From contig NZ_KE383844.1 in NCBI RefSeq assembly GCF_000422465.1, positions 681,070 to 745,069 on the forward strand: a stretch of 64,000 nt of DNA, read 5' to 3'. Shown one piece after another: positions 24,544 through 33,938 of the stretch; within the stretch, counting starts at the first letter, position 1, and each line of letters opens with the position of its first letter. The position numbers were made by a program, and so were the translations under genes. This stretch comes from Paenibacillus harenae DSM 16969. Its GTDB lineage: Bacteria > Bacillota > Bacilli > Paenibacillales > Paenibacillaceae. Under the pieces are notes generated by a model. It made no database searches. It was given only the letters and a program-made list of their open reading frames with translations, and was not told the DNA's origin.

Positions 24544-25914
24544 CTATCGAACCCACCGGCCCTGCATCCGGCCGCTTACGCCCTGCTCAGCGTCATATAC
24601 CCGCCGTCCGGCAAGGTAAGTCGCTGCGACCTTACAATGCATGGTCTCGCTTATATAAGGACTATGCTTATGGCGATGATACAAATGCGCGGCTTCCAAA
24701 ATATAAGTCTTATTCAGGTCAACAAGCACAAGATCCGCATCCATCCCGATCCGGATCTCGCCTTTGGCAGATTGAAGACCGAACCGTTCCGCCGGGCCGC
24801 CGGACAGCAGACGGCTGAGCAGCGGAAGCGGAATGCCGCGGCGCACGTGGCCTTCGCCGATGACCAGCTCCACCGAGCTCTGAGCGCCGGCGATGCCGCC
24901 CCACGCATCGAAGAAATTGTCCGCCTCCTTCATGGATACGGGGCAAGGCGAGTGATCGGAAGAGATCATATCCAGATCGCCCGCAGCGACGGCGTCCCAC
25001 AGCTTCTCGCGCTCCCCATCGTCGCGCAGCGGAGGCGAGCATTTCGCAGCCGCTCCCTTCCGGTCCAAATCGGAAGACGTAAGGACCAAATAGTGCGGAC
25101 ACGTCTCGACGGTTACATCCATGCCTCGCAATCGCGCCTTCCTGATCGCTTCAACTCCCGCCGCGCTGCTGATATGGACAAAATGCAGCTTGCAGCCCGT
25201 CTGCTCCGCGTAGAATAACGCGCGGTTAACGGCTTCCAGCTCCGCTACGATCGGCCGCGACGCCACGTAATCCGCCGGGGTCAAGCGCCCCGACGCGCGC
25301 ATCGCCTGGCCGAGCTTCGATACGATCGGCTCGCTTTCCGCATGCAGGGCAAGCACCTTGCCAAGCCCTGCAATGATCTTCATTCCTTCGAGCAGCGTAT
25401 AGTCATCAACCTCGCGGAAGGCATCCTCGCCCGGATCGCCCGGCGAAGACATAAACGCTTTGAAGCCGACGACGCCGGCTTCATGCAGCGCTTCAAGCTC
25501 ATGCAGCTTGCCCGGCACCAGCCCGCCCCACAGCGCGTAATCCACATGGGAGCGGTCCTGCGCGGCTGCAAGCTTCTGCTGCATGGCCGATACCGTTACG
25601 GTCGGCGGGATGCCGTTCAGCGGCATGTCGACGTAAGTCGTGCAGCCGCCTGCCGCAAGAGCGGCCGAGCCGGTCTCGAAGCCTTCCCATTCGCCGAGCC
25701 CGGGTTCGTTCAAATGCACATGAACGTCAATCATGCCCGGCATAACGGTAAGTCCTGCGGCATCAACCACTGCAGCCGCGGAGCCGGCGTCCAGCCCCTC
25801 GCCCAGCTGGACGATTTTCCCCGCCAGTATTCCGATATCCAGCGCCGCCACTCGATCCTTAAGCACAACGTCTCCGTTTTGGATGATTAAATCCAGCTTG
25901 CGATGTCCCCCCAT
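24544..25914 (-). CDS. pucH: Allantoinase
   Basis: 456 residues, cyclic amidohydrolase family. The metal-binding DVHVHLNEPG motif is near residue 60. Lys in the VGFKAFM segment is the probable carbamylated ligand; the downstream His ligands are in LHAES and FVHIS, and SSDHSPC provides the last Asp/His. It opens the allantoin ring to allantoate. Dihydropyrimidinase and dihydroorotase are related, but the puc neighbours support allantoinase. Confidence 0.92.
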   Translation of the reverse strand: MGGHRKLDLIIQNGDVVLKDRVAALDIGILAGKIVQLGEGLDAGSAAAVVDAAGLTVMPGMIDVHVHLNEPGLGEWEGFETGSAALAAGGCTTYVDMPLNGIPPTVTVSAMQQKLAAAQDRSHVDYALWGGLVPGKLHELEALHEAGVVGFKAFMSSPGDPGEDAFREVDDYTLLEGMKIIAGLGKVLALHAESEPIVSKLGQAMRASGRLTPADYVASRPIVAELEAVNRALFYAEQTGCKLHFVHISSAAGVEAIRKARLRGMDVTVETCPHYLVLTSSDLDRKGAAAKCSPPLRDDGEREKLWDAVAAGDLDMISSDHSPCPVSMKEADNFFDAWGGIAGAQSSVELVIGEGHVRRGIPLPLLSRLLSGGPAERFGLQSAKGEIRIGMDADLVLVDLNKTYILEAAHLYHRHKHSPYISETMHCKVAATYLAGRRVYDAEQGVSGRMQGRWVR

Positions 25915-25954
25915 CCGGCTCCCTCCACCTCTCGCGTTGTTTGCCCTGCTCCCT

Positions 25955-27049
25955 TTACTTTAGCTCGACGGAGATCAGGCTCGAATCCACTTCCTTCAGC
26001 AGGCTGAGGTCATGGTAGGAAGACGGCGCCGGTACCGATTTGATGTTGCCCACGCTCTTCAGATACTCGCCTACAGCCGGACCGTTGCTGCCGTTCACAT
26101 AAGTGTCGCTTACCTCCATGGAATAGACGTTGCGCATCATGATCTGCGTCAGCTCCTCCTCGCCGAGGTGCAGCTCCGGAGCCAGAATTTTAATCGCTTC
26201 CTCACGGTTGTCATTAATGTAATCCGTCGCTTTCTTCAACGCGCGCAGCACAGCTTTCAGCGTATTCGGATTTTTCTCGATAAAATCGTCGGATACTTGA
26301 ATCGTCGTATGCACGCTCATCCAGTTCACGTCGCCCTGCTTATCGGGCAGCTCGCTCTTCGTCCCGCTGAACAGGAATTTGCCTCCGCCTTGAATCGCCT
26401 TCGTAATGAACGGCTCCCATGCAGCCAGCGCGTCGATGTCGCCCTTCTCGAGCGCAACAACCGCGTCGCTTGGCGCCAGATTGACATATTTGATTTTGCC
26501 GGCGTCCACGCCAAGCTCTTCCGCCATGTTATTGATCGCGATCATCACGTCGGCTCCGCTCGGAATGCCGATCGTCTTGCCCTCGAGATCCTTCGCGCTG
26601 TTCAGTTCCAGCTTGCCCGATCCGACAACCGCTTGCGTACCGGCGATTTGAGCCAGCGGCGCGATGATTTTGACCGGAATATCCGTCGATTTCAAAATAA
26701 TGTCCATGAAGTTCGTTTGAATGCTGACCGGCGCGCTGCCCCCGGCGACCATCGGACCGATATCCGGACCGCTCTCGATCAGCTGGCTTGTTACGGTAAG
26801 GCCCTCCTCCTTGAAGTAGCCCAGCTTATCCGCGATAATTTGCTGCGACGAGATTTGCGCATCGCGCACGCCGACCAGCGTCAGCTCCGTCATCTCAAGC
26901 TCCGTCGACGCGCCGCTGTTAGCCGGAGCATTCGACGCTTCATTTCCGCCCGTAGATGCCGGTGCATTATTTCCGCCGCAAGCGGCAAGCACAAAGGTTA
27001 ACGACATTAAGGCAACAGCGGATTTCAACCATTTTCCGGATTTCTTCAT
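25955..27049 (-). CDS. ABC transporter substrate-binding lipoprotein (NitT/TauT type)
   Basis: 364 residues from ATG 27049, preceded by GGAGGG. A lipoprotein signal (VLAAC, Cys24) anchors it outside the membrane. The Ser/Gly/Asn-rich linker is followed by an SsuA/TauA-like periplasmic-binding domain (LTLVGVRDAQISSQQIIADKLGYFKEEGLTV). It captures a substrate for the adjacent permease and ATPase. The puc context suggests allantoin or another ureide/purine; sulfonates, nitrate or pyrimidine precursors are the usual ligands of the family. Confidence 0.88.
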   Translation of the reverse strand: MKKSGKWLKSAVALMSLTFVLAACGGNNAPASTGGNEASNAPANSGASTELEMTELTLVGVRDAQISSQQIIADKLGYFKEEGLTVTSQLIESGPDIGPMVAGGSAPVSIQTNFMDIILKSTDIPVKIIAPLAQIAGTQAVVGSGKLELNSAKDLEGKTIGIPSGADVMIAINNMAEELGVDAGKIKYVNLAPSDAVVALEKGDIDALAAWEPFITKAIQGGGKFLFSGTKSELPDKQGDVNWMSVHTTIQVSDDFIEKNPNTLKAVLRALKKATDYINDNREEAIKILAPELHLGEEELTQIMMRNVYSMEVSDTYVNGSNGPAVGEYLKSVGNIKSVPAPSSYHDLSLLKEVDSSLISVELK

Positions 27050-27122
27050 TGATATTCCCTCCATTTTTTCTCTATTCTTTTTGGTTTGAAAAAAAATTCA
27101 GCCAACCGTTCCTATCGCGGAG

Positions 27123-27920
27123 CTACTTCTCGACGGCATCGCGAAGTCCGCCTTTGCGCCAGACCATGATCCTCCTCTCAACCAGCTTCAACAGGTATGA
27201 AAACAAGCTGTATTCCAAGCCAATCAAAATGATGGCAACGAACATATTCGTAATTTTAAAATAATTTCTGGCGTCCACGATGATATAGCCGAGGCCCGAC
27301 TTCGCTCCCATCATTTCGGAGACGATCAAGGCGGAGAAGGATAAGCCCAAGCTCACCTGCGCGCCGACGAGAAAATTCGGGATCGCCGAGGGCAGCATGA
27401 CTCTCGTAAAAACCTGCCGCTCCGTCGCGCCCAAGCTGAGAGCCGACCGGATCAGCGTGGAAGGCACCGACTTGAAGCCGTCAAGCGTATAGACGAGCAC
27501 CGGAATGAACGTTGTCCATGCGATAAGCAGCACCTTCGGAAACTCACCGATGCCGAACCAGATAATGAACAGCGGCAGCAGCGCCAGCGCCGGAATCGGA
27601 CCGACCAGATTCAGAATCGGCGAGAACCAGTTCTCCACCGCCTTGAATTTACTCATAATGACGCCAATCATTACCGCTGCCGCGCTGCCGATTACGAAGC
27701 CAAGCAGAATCCGGATCGTGCTTGACAGGATGCTGTCTGTTATAATGCCGGTCTTCGCCAGCTCCCAGCCCTCGCTGAGCAGCACCGTCGGCGCGGGGAG
27801 AAAGTTCGGATTGAACAGCTTCGCGCTTTCATTCACCCTGGAGAACAGCTCCCACAACACGAAGAACAGCAGCCCCGGAAGAACGTTATATTTTTGAAAA
27901 AAACGCTTTGCCCCGCTCAT
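27123..27920 (-). CDS. ABC transporter permease (NitT/TauT type)
   Basis: 265 residues with about six membrane helices and the cytoplasmic EAA loop (LGATERQVFTRVMLPSAIPNFLVGAQVSLGLSFSALIVSEM). It forms the membrane channel for the substrate-binding protein downstream and the ATPase upstream. The start overlaps the stop of the ATPase gene by one base (TAATG), so the pair is translationally coupled. Confidence 0.92.
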   Translation of the reverse strand: MSGAKRFFQKYNVLPGLLFFVLWELFSRVNESAKLFNPNFLPAPTVLLSEGWELAKTGIITDSILSSTIRILLGFVIGSAAAVMIGVIMSKFKAVENWFSPILNLVGPIPALALLPLFIIWFGIGEFPKVLLIAWTTFIPVLVYTLDGFKSVPSTLIRSALSLGATERQVFTRVMLPSAIPNFLVGAQVSLGLSFSALIVSEMMGAKSGLGYIIVDARNYFKITNMFVAIILIGLEYSLFSYLLKLVERRIMVWRKGGLRDAVEK

Positions 27921-28681
27921 TACGACCCCACCTTCGCAGCTGCAGGCTCCTCGTATTCATCGTCCATCAGAACGCGTTCGATTCTGCTCATCATTTCTCC
28001 GAAGCCCGCGGAATAAGATGATCTCGGATGCTTAATGCCAACCTCGAAAATATCCGCAATCTCGCCATGCTTCATCACGACGACGCGATCCGCCAAGTAG
28101 ACGGCCTCGCTGATGCTGTGCGTAACGAATAATATCGTCGGCTTCAGCTGACTGCAGATTTTCTGCAGCTCCACCCGCATCATTTCCCGCGTCAGCACGT
28201 CCAGCGCGCCGAACGGCTCATCCATGAGCAGAATATCCGGCTTGCTTGCCAGCGCCCTCGCGATGCCGACGCGCTGTTTCATTCCGCCTGACAGTTCTGC
28301 CGGATAATGCGAAGCGTACGTTTCCAATCCGACCAGCTTCAGGAACTCTCGCGCCGTCTCCTTGGCTTGCGCCTTGGGCGCCTTCTGCACCTCCGGCCCG
28401 AATGAAATATTGTCCAGAACCGTCATCCACGGGAACAGCGCGTGATCCTGGAACACCATCCCTCTTGATTTGGACGGCCCCTTGATCGTTTCCCCGTCGA
28501 CGGTCATTGCGCCCTCATCTGGCAACAGATAACCCGCAATCATATTTAACAGCGTTGATTTGCCGCATCCGCTATGGCCTAATATGCATATGAACTCATG
28601 TGAATGAACGGTAAGATCGACGTTTTTCAGAATCGTCCGGCCTCCAAAGCTCTTCCCGACCCCTCGCACTTCCAGCTTCAT
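27920..28681 (-). CDS. ABC transporter ATP-binding protein (NitT/TauT type)
   Basis: 253 residues from ATG 28681. A longer frame from GTG 28723 would translate a palindrome and lacks family similarity. Walker A is GHSGCGKST, the signature is LSGGMKQR, Walker B is ILLMDEP, and the switch His is in VTHSISEA. It is the first gene of the transporter-puc operon and faces the pucR gene divergently. Homologues of this class power SsuABC/TauABC-type importers. Confidence 0.92.
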   Translation of the reverse strand: MKLEVRGVGKSFGGRTILKNVDLTVHSHEFICILGHSGCGKSTLLNMIAGYLLPDEGAMTVDGETIKGPSKSRGMVFQDHALFPWMTVLDNISFGPEVQKAPKAQAKETAREFLKLVGLETYASHYPAELSGGMKQRVGIARALASKPDILLMDEPFGALDVLTREMMRVELQKICSQLKPTILFVTHSISEAVYLADRVVVMKHGEIADIFEVGIKHPRSSYSAGFGEMMSRIERVLMDDEYEEPAAAKVGS

Positions 28682-28705
28682 TCCCTCAACCCCAATCCGA
28701 TCAAT

Positions 28706-28722
28706 TGTTAGATTATCTAACA
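28706..28722. promoter_or_regulatory. 17-bp perfect palindrome upstream of the puc transporter operon
   Basis: TGTTAGAT and ATCTAACA flank a single central base. The site lies 25 bases upstream of the ATPase start, in the intergenic region shared with the divergent PucR gene, so it is a good operator candidate. Which protein binds it is unknown. Confidence 0.55.
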
Positions 28723-28899
28723 CATATCTGATGCATAGCTACATCATAATCGGTCCTATTCAAAAAGTCATTGTGCAGCTTAGCCAAAAATATACCGCCA
28801 TTGTTGAATATTATAAACAAGCATCCATTTACAGCCGCTTTCACTAGTGATATATTGTGTCATATAATATAACACTCACTTGAAGGCGGTGCTGCGGTC

Positions 28900-30582
28900 A
28901 TGCTGCTCAAAGAACTCATTTCTCTTCCCGTTTACGCGAATGCGAAGGTGGTTGCCGGACGCGCGGGCATGACGAACAGCGTCCAATCGGTCAATATCAT
29001 GGACGCGCCGGATATTATTCATTATTTGAAGCCGCAGGAGCTGCTTCTTACGACCGGCTATGCGATGAAGGATCATCCGGAGGCTTTGCTCGCGCTTGTC
29101 GCGAATATGGCGGAGGTCGGCTGCGCCGGGCTGGCGATCAAGACCAAGCGGTTCTTCCAGGAGGTTCCGGCGGATGTGCTTCAGCGCGCCGAAGAGTTGC
29201 AATTCCCGATTATCGAGCTGTCCCTCGAACAATCCCTTGGCGATCTGGCCAACTATTCGCTAAGCCAAATATTGGAGAAACGGACGGACGAGCTGCATTA
29301 TGCCTTGTCCACGCACAAGCAATTTTCGCAAATGATTATGCAGGGCAAGAGCACGCAGCATGTCGTCGATGCGCTCGCGGGGCTGATAGCCTCGCCGGTC
29401 CTATTGCTGAATCAGCAGGCGGAGCCGCTCTTCCGCTCCGGCTCCATGCCGGAGAAGCTTTACAGCAGCGCACTGCCGTTGCTGCAGCTGGAGCTGGCGG
29501 CTCGACAACCCGCGCCGGCCGCTTATACTCTGCAGCTTGTCCCGCAGGAGGCTGCCGGAGCGGTATATACGGCCGCGGAGCTGCAGCCGATTGTTACCTA
29601 TCAGTTGGAAGGCTTCTTAATCGCATTAACCAACGATAACGATAGCGGCAGACAGCTTGCCATTCTTAGCAAGCATGCATTGGAGCAAGCAGCCAACGTC
29701 ATTGGTCTGGAGCTCATGAAGAAGCAAGCCGTGAAGGAGCGGTCGCGCCGGTATAAGAACGAATTTTTCTCCGATTTCGTTGACGGCTTGATCGCTTCGG
29801 AGCAGGAGCTCATGCATCGCAGCAGAAATTACGGCCTGCTCCATCATCCCGTCTACATCAGCGTCGTCGCGCGGCGCGATACTTCATTCGGGCATCCGCA
29901 CGACTCCGGCGCACTGGAAGATGCGGATGGACGCTACATATCGGAGCGCGACCGGCATTACAACTTGCTCAAGAGCGAATTCGCCAAGCTGGAGCTGAAG
30001 TTTGTGCTTTTTACGAAAAACGATTATTTCTGTTTTCTGATCGCCCTAAAGTCCAATCAAGACGTCGCCAAGGGAAAGGACAGCCATTTTCTTGAGCAGC
30101 TGAAGGGTATCGTGTTCACCCTTAGCCACACCCACGGCATTCCCGTTTCGATCGGCTTCGGCAATCCGGTCTCGCAGTTAACGGATATCCCCGTCTCCTA
30201 CAAGGAAGCGGTCGAAGCGCTCCAGACCGGCTATGACGCGCGCAAGACGCAATTCGTTCAGCCCTACCGCGCCAAGAACATCACCAGCCTGCTGCGGATG
30301 ATTCCCAAGGAGGAGCTGAGGGAGTACTATAAGGAGACGTTCAAGGATTTGCTGAGCATCGAAGGCAAAGAGCGCCTTGATCTGCTTAAGACGCTCAGCA
30401 CCTTCTATGATACGCATTGCCAGCTTGCCGAGACAGCGAAGCTGCTGTTCGTACACCGCAATACCGTCACGTACCGCCTCGATAAATGCGAAAGGCTCAC
30501 CGGCCGCGATCTGCGAGACCCGGTCGAGAGCCTGCGATTCCGCGCCGCCTTCCAGATGGAGCCGCTTATTCAGGCGGAATAA
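28900..30582 (+). CDS. pucR: PucR-family transcriptional regulator
   Basis: 560 residues. It has the N-terminal PucR domain (LLKELISLPVYANAKVVAGRAGMTNSVQSVNIMD...LLLTTGYAM), a central GGDEF-like variant region (about 310-440), and the C-terminal HTH_30 (LAETAKLLFVHRNTVTYRLDKCERLTGRDLRDP). In Bacillus, PucR activates purine catabolism with allantoin-type inducers and represses some puc genes. Divergent placement from the transporter-allantoinase operon fits direct control of it. AAGGCGG precedes the ATG. Confidence 0.92.
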   Translation: MLLKELISLPVYANAKVVAGRAGMTNSVQSVNIMDAPDIIHYLKPQELLLTTGYAMKDHPEALLALVANMAEVGCAGLAIKTKRFFQEVPADVLQRAEELQFPIIELSLEQSLGDLANYSLSQILEKRTDELHYALSTHKQFSQMIMQGKSTQHVVDALAGLIASPVLLLNQQAEPLFRSGSMPEKLYSSALPLLQLELAARQPAPAAYTLQLVPQEAAGAVYTAAELQPIVTYQLEGFLIALTNDNDSGRQLAILSKHALEQAANVIGLELMKKQAVKERSRRYKNEFFSDFVDGLIASEQELMHRSRNYGLLHHPVYISVVARRDTSFGHPHDSGALEDADGRYISERDRHYNLLKSEFAKLELKFVLFTKNDYFCFLIALKSNQDVAKGKDSHFLEQLKGIVFTLSHTHGIPVSIGFGNPVSQLTDIPVSYKEAVEALQTGYDARKTQFVQPYRAKNITSLLRMIPKEELREYYKETFKDLLSIEGKERLDLLKTLSTFYDTHCQLAETAKLLFVHRNTVTYRLDKCERLTGRDLRDPVESLRFRAAFQMEPLIQAE

Positions 30583-30683
30583 CTGGAGGAGTCGCGCTGC
30601 TGTAATCTAACGTGCTGCCGGGGTCGCGAAAGTTGCAGGCAGCAAGAAGGAAGAACGAATAGGATGAACTAGGAAAGAAAAAG

Positions 30684-31532
30684 CTACAGTCCGCGCCGCG
30701 CCTTCATGCATCTGAGCTTGTAGGTTTTGCCGTAAGCTTTGCCGTAACGGATAATTCTGCGGAGCATGGATCGATCCGGCAAGAGCGCGAACGGGCACGG
30801 GTCGGGCACGGTGTTCACCTCCAAAATCCACGGCTTCAGGCTCCGGTCGAGCGCCAGGTCAAGGCCGACCTCGACGATGCCCGGGTACGCACGGTGAAGG
30901 CGCTTGACCGTACGGATGCCGATACGGTCCATATTCTTCAGCAGGCGCGATCTGGATTTGCTATTCATGCTGCCCTTCAATAAATAGGCAGTTGGATAGA
31001 TCGAGCCGCCCTGACTGCCGTTTGTTACGATTTTATGGGGATGGGCGACCCGGCCGACCGTTCCGGTAGCCTCCCACCCTCCCTGCGGCGAACGCTGGAC
31101 GACAAGCCGGATATCGAAGGAGCGGCCTCTATGCTTCAGCAGCCGCACCCCCTTTTGCACCAAATACCTTTTCCCCGCGGTTTCCTTCTTAAGGGAATAA
31201 TGGAATTTGTCATAGGATGTGAATATTCTTCTCCTCACGCCGCGCTGGTACGAATAACTCGCCCTCTTGCGACCCGCTCTTTTTATTTCCGCCTTCATCA
31301 CCCCGCGTCCAAGCGATCCGTGCGTCGGCTTTACATAGACCATCCTGTACGTGCCCAGCATTCTCTTCAAGCTTCGCTTCGTCAGAAGGACCGTATACGG
31401 GATATGCCCCCGCAGCGTCCGATCCTTCCACAACACCTTCGTCTTAGCCCACTTATCCGATATACGTCTGCCTCTCTTGCCTGTCGATAAGGTCTTGCCT
31501 TTCTTGTTTTTCTTACTTTTCTTCCTGTTCAC
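30684..31532 (-). CDS. YheC/YheD-like endospore ATP-grasp protein
   Basis: 282 residues with a very basic N terminus (KKSKKNKKGKTLSTGKRGRR). Conserved pieces of the YheC/D ATP-grasp family are WAKTKVL, LLTKRSLKRML, MVYVKPTHGSLGRGVMK, LVQKGVRLLKHRGRSFDIRLVVQR and the terminal WILEVNTVPDPCPF, which supplies metal and ATP ligands. Bacillus YheC and YheD are spore-coat associated. It is shorter than YheC/D and the substrate is unknown. It is transcribed convergently to pucR and divergently from the diaminopropionate cassette. Confidence 0.85.
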   Translation of the reverse strand: MNRKKSKKNKKGKTLSTGKRGRRISDKWAKTKVLWKDRTLRGHIPYTVLLTKRSLKRMLGTYRMVYVKPTHGSLGRGVMKAEIKRAGRKRASYSYQRGVRRRIFTSYDKFHYSLKKETAGKRYLVQKGVRLLKHRGRSFDIRLVVQRSPQGGWEATGTVGRVAHPHKIVTNGSQGGSIYPTAYLLKGSMNSKSRSRLLKNMDRIGIRTVKRLHRAYPGIVEVGLDLALDRSLKPWILEVNTVPDPCPFALLPDRSMLRRIIRYGKAYGKTYKLRCMKARRGL

Positions 31533-31693
31533 GTACTCCCTCCACTCTTATATTTGCTCTCAATAGCATACGAACCTTTTGCAAAAATGGATGTAGGCCG
31601 CTGACGTCGTAATCCGAACCAACACGAAACGAGAACATATGCTTAATTAACATATGGATCCAAAATGCTAAAACATTAGGAGGCTCGAACCGT

Positions 31694-32944
31694 TTGTCTA
31701 ACCTGACCCCGCTTCAACGGCAAGTTATGCAAATCTCCAGCTATCACCCCTGGTACGGCGCTTTGTTACAACGGGAAAAAATAGGCGCCGCGGCAGCGGA
31801 GCTTTCGAAGCTCCCTCTTATAACGTCGGATATTCTGGAAAAGTACTATTTCACGCAGCAAAATAGGACGGAGCCCGGATTGTCCATATACAGGACGTCC
31901 GGTACCTCGTCCGGTATACGGAAGGCCATCTATTACTCCGAAGAAGACGACGAGAGCTATATCGCAAGCAAAGCGGCATGCTTCGAGGAGTGGCTGGCAG
32001 AGAGTCTGCCTGGCCGCAATTCTCCAGACGGACGCTCGGGTTTCGTTCGCAAAGCTCTCGCGGACATGGGGACCGGGCACGCGGCAAACACGGCTTTAAC
32101 GATTTTCGAACGGATGGGCTTGCAAGCGGACTCGCTTTCCTTCTCCCTGCCGATCGAGGAGCATATCAAGAAGCTGGAGTCCTTCCGCCCGGAGCTGCTG
32201 TATACGATGCCGTCAATTCTGGATGCCATTGCAGCCGCGGCAAGGGATCCGCAAGTGCTCGGCATACGGAAAATCATAGTGGTCGGCGAAATCGCAACGC
32301 CGGAATGGCAGGAGAACATCGCGCAGCGGTTCGGTATTCGCCGGAGCGATATTTTGGATACGTACGGCTCCATTGAGATCGGCGCGATCGCATCTTATTC
32401 GCATGCCCTCGGAAAATACGTTTTTGCCGACGGCATTTATGCCGAAGCCCTGCCGGCCGAGCAAATCGATCCGCTGTTCGAACCGCTGCGGGACAACGAG
32501 TCGGTACTCGTGCTTACCTCGTATGTCCGCACGCTATTTCCCGCGATTCGTTACGTCACCTACGATGTCGTCAGGGATTTTCAAACGGTGGAGGTAGACG
32601 GAAAGCCTCGGCAGTGCTTCACCTGTATTTCCAAAAGAATCGGCGCAGACCTGAAGCACGGAGAGAAAATCAGCATCTACGACATCGAAAGCGTCGTGCA
32701 TCAATTCGCCAAAGATGCGGAGCTGCGCGTACGGCTGCAGGACAACAGATTATCCGTCCGTATCAGGAGCCAATCGCTCGACGAGAACTTGCTCGATCAG
32801 ATTCAGCAAGCGCTCGAGCACAAAATCCCGGATATCGGACTTATGATACGAAACCGTATTTTAACAGGCATTACCGTTACTCGCGCGGCAGAAGACGAGC
32901 AGCTTGAGCAAGGTGCGGTTAAAGCGAAGAAATTATATTTTTGA
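31694..32944 (+). CDS. Adenylate-forming enzyme (PaaK/CoF-synthetase-like) of the Dap cassette
   Basis: 416 residues, start TTG 31694 with TTAGGAGG ten bases upstream. The ANL P-loop is YRTSGTSSG (about residues 66-74); the A5-type motif is DTYGSIEIG (about 222); a C-terminal small domain ends in basic residues (VKAKKLYF). It resembles phenylacetate-CoA ligase/F390-synthetase relatives, which activate a carboxylate as an acyl-adenylate. No carrier protein or condensation domain is attached. Its stop sits just ahead of the SbnA-like start, so the three genes form an operon. Activation of diaminopropionate or of an acyl partner is inferred. Confidence 0.8.
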   Translation: MSNLTPLQRQVMQISSYHPWYGALLQREKIGAAAAELSKLPLITSDILEKYYFTQQNRTEPGLSIYRTSGTSSGIRKAIYYSEEDDESYIASKAACFEEWLAESLPGRNSPDGRSGFVRKALADMGTGHAANTALTIFERMGLQADSLSFSLPIEEHIKKLESFRPELLYTMPSILDAIAAAARDPQVLGIRKIIVVGEIATPEWQENIAQRFGIRRSDILDTYGSIEIGAIASYSHALGKYVFADGIYAEALPAEQIDPLFEPLRDNESVLVLTSYVRTLFPAIRYVTYDVVRDFQTVEVDGKPRQCFTCISKRIGADLKHGEKISIYDIESVVHQFAKDAELRVRLQDNRLSVRIRSQSLDENLLDQIQQALEHKIPDIGLMIRNRILTGITVTRAAEDEQLEQGAVKAKKLYF

Positions 32945-32961
32945 GAGGTGATCCCCTGCTC

Positions 32962-33918
32962 ATGGCGGAAAATATGCTGTCCATTATCGGGAACACGCCG
33001 CTCGTTCGGCTCTCGAAGCTGTTTGCGAATGAACGCGGCATTCAGGTATACGCCAAGCTGGAGCTGCTTAATCCGAGCGGCAGCGCGAAGGACCGGTCTG
33101 CCATTCGGATCATTCAAGCGGCCTGGGAAGACGGCCGTATCGGTCCTGGCTCAGTCGTTATCGAATCCAGTTCGGGCAATATGGCGATTAGCCTTGCGGC
33201 GATCTGCTCTTACCTCGGCATGCGCTTTATCTGCGTCATCGATCCGAAGACATCGCAGCAGAACATCCGGATCATGCGGGCATACGGTGCCGAGATCGAG
33301 TTAGTGGAAGCGCCCGAGGCGATAAGCGGCGAGTTCCTTCCGGCCAGGCTGCAGCGTGTGCAGCAGCTGCTCCGGAACATTCCGAACAGCTACTGGCCGA
33401 ATCAATACGAGAATGAAAATAACTACTTGTCCCATTACGAGGGAACCATGCGTGAAATTGCCGAAGCGCTGGAAACTGTTCATTATGTGATCGGAGGGGT
33501 CAGCACCTGCGGTACGATGCTGGGCTGCGCCCGTTATGTGCAGGAGCATAAGCTTCCAGTGAAGACCGTTGCCGTCGATGCGGTTGGCAGCGTTATTTTT
33601 GGCGGGGCGAAGGGTTATCGGCGGTTTCCCGGCCTCGGCGCCGGCATCGTTCCGTTATTCGGGCAAACCCGGTTCATGGATTTTGCGATAAATATATCCG
33701 ACCGGGATATGGTCATCGGCTGCAGATCGCTCGTACAGCAGGAATCGATACTGGCGGGGCCATCCTCCGGCGCAGTCGTCTCGGCTCTGAAATCGCTGGA
33801 GCCCGAGATACCCGATCATTCGGTATGCGTCGTCATTTTGCACGACCGGGGAGAACGTTATATGGATACGGTTTACTCAGATGAATGGGTAGAGAAGCAA
33901 TTCGGGAGCGATATGTAA
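32962..33918 (+). CDS. sbnA: SbnA-like N-(2-amino-2-carboxyethyl)-L-glutamate synthase
   Basis: 318 residues, cysteine-synthase fold. ATG 32962 is preferred because AGAGGTGAT precedes it. SIIGNTPLVRLSKL is the family N terminus; Lys43 in NPSGSAKDR is the predicted PLP lysine; ESSSGNMAISLA binds substrate; GGVSTCGTMLG binds PLP phosphate. SbnA joins O-phospho-L-serine and glutamate, the first step to L-2,3-diaminopropionate. The immediately following SbnB-like gene makes this specific assignment much more likely than ordinary cysteine synthase. Confidence 0.9.
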   Translation: MAENMLSIIGNTPLVRLSKLFANERGIQVYAKLELLNPSGSAKDRSAIRIIQAAWEDGRIGPGSVVIESSSGNMAISLAAICSYLGMRFICVIDPKTSQQNIRIMRAYGAEIELVEAPEAISGEFLPARLQRVQQLLRNIPNSYWPNQYENENNYLSHYEGTMREIAEALETVHYVIGGVSTCGTMLGCARYVQEHKLPVKTVAVDAVGSVIFGGAKGYRRFPGLGAGIVPLFGQTRFMDFAINISDRDMVIGCRSLVQQESILAGPSSGAVVSALKSLEPEIPDHSVCVVILHDRGERYMDTVYSDEWVEKQFGSDM

Positions 33919-33938
33919 AGCAGGAAAGGATCGTGAAC

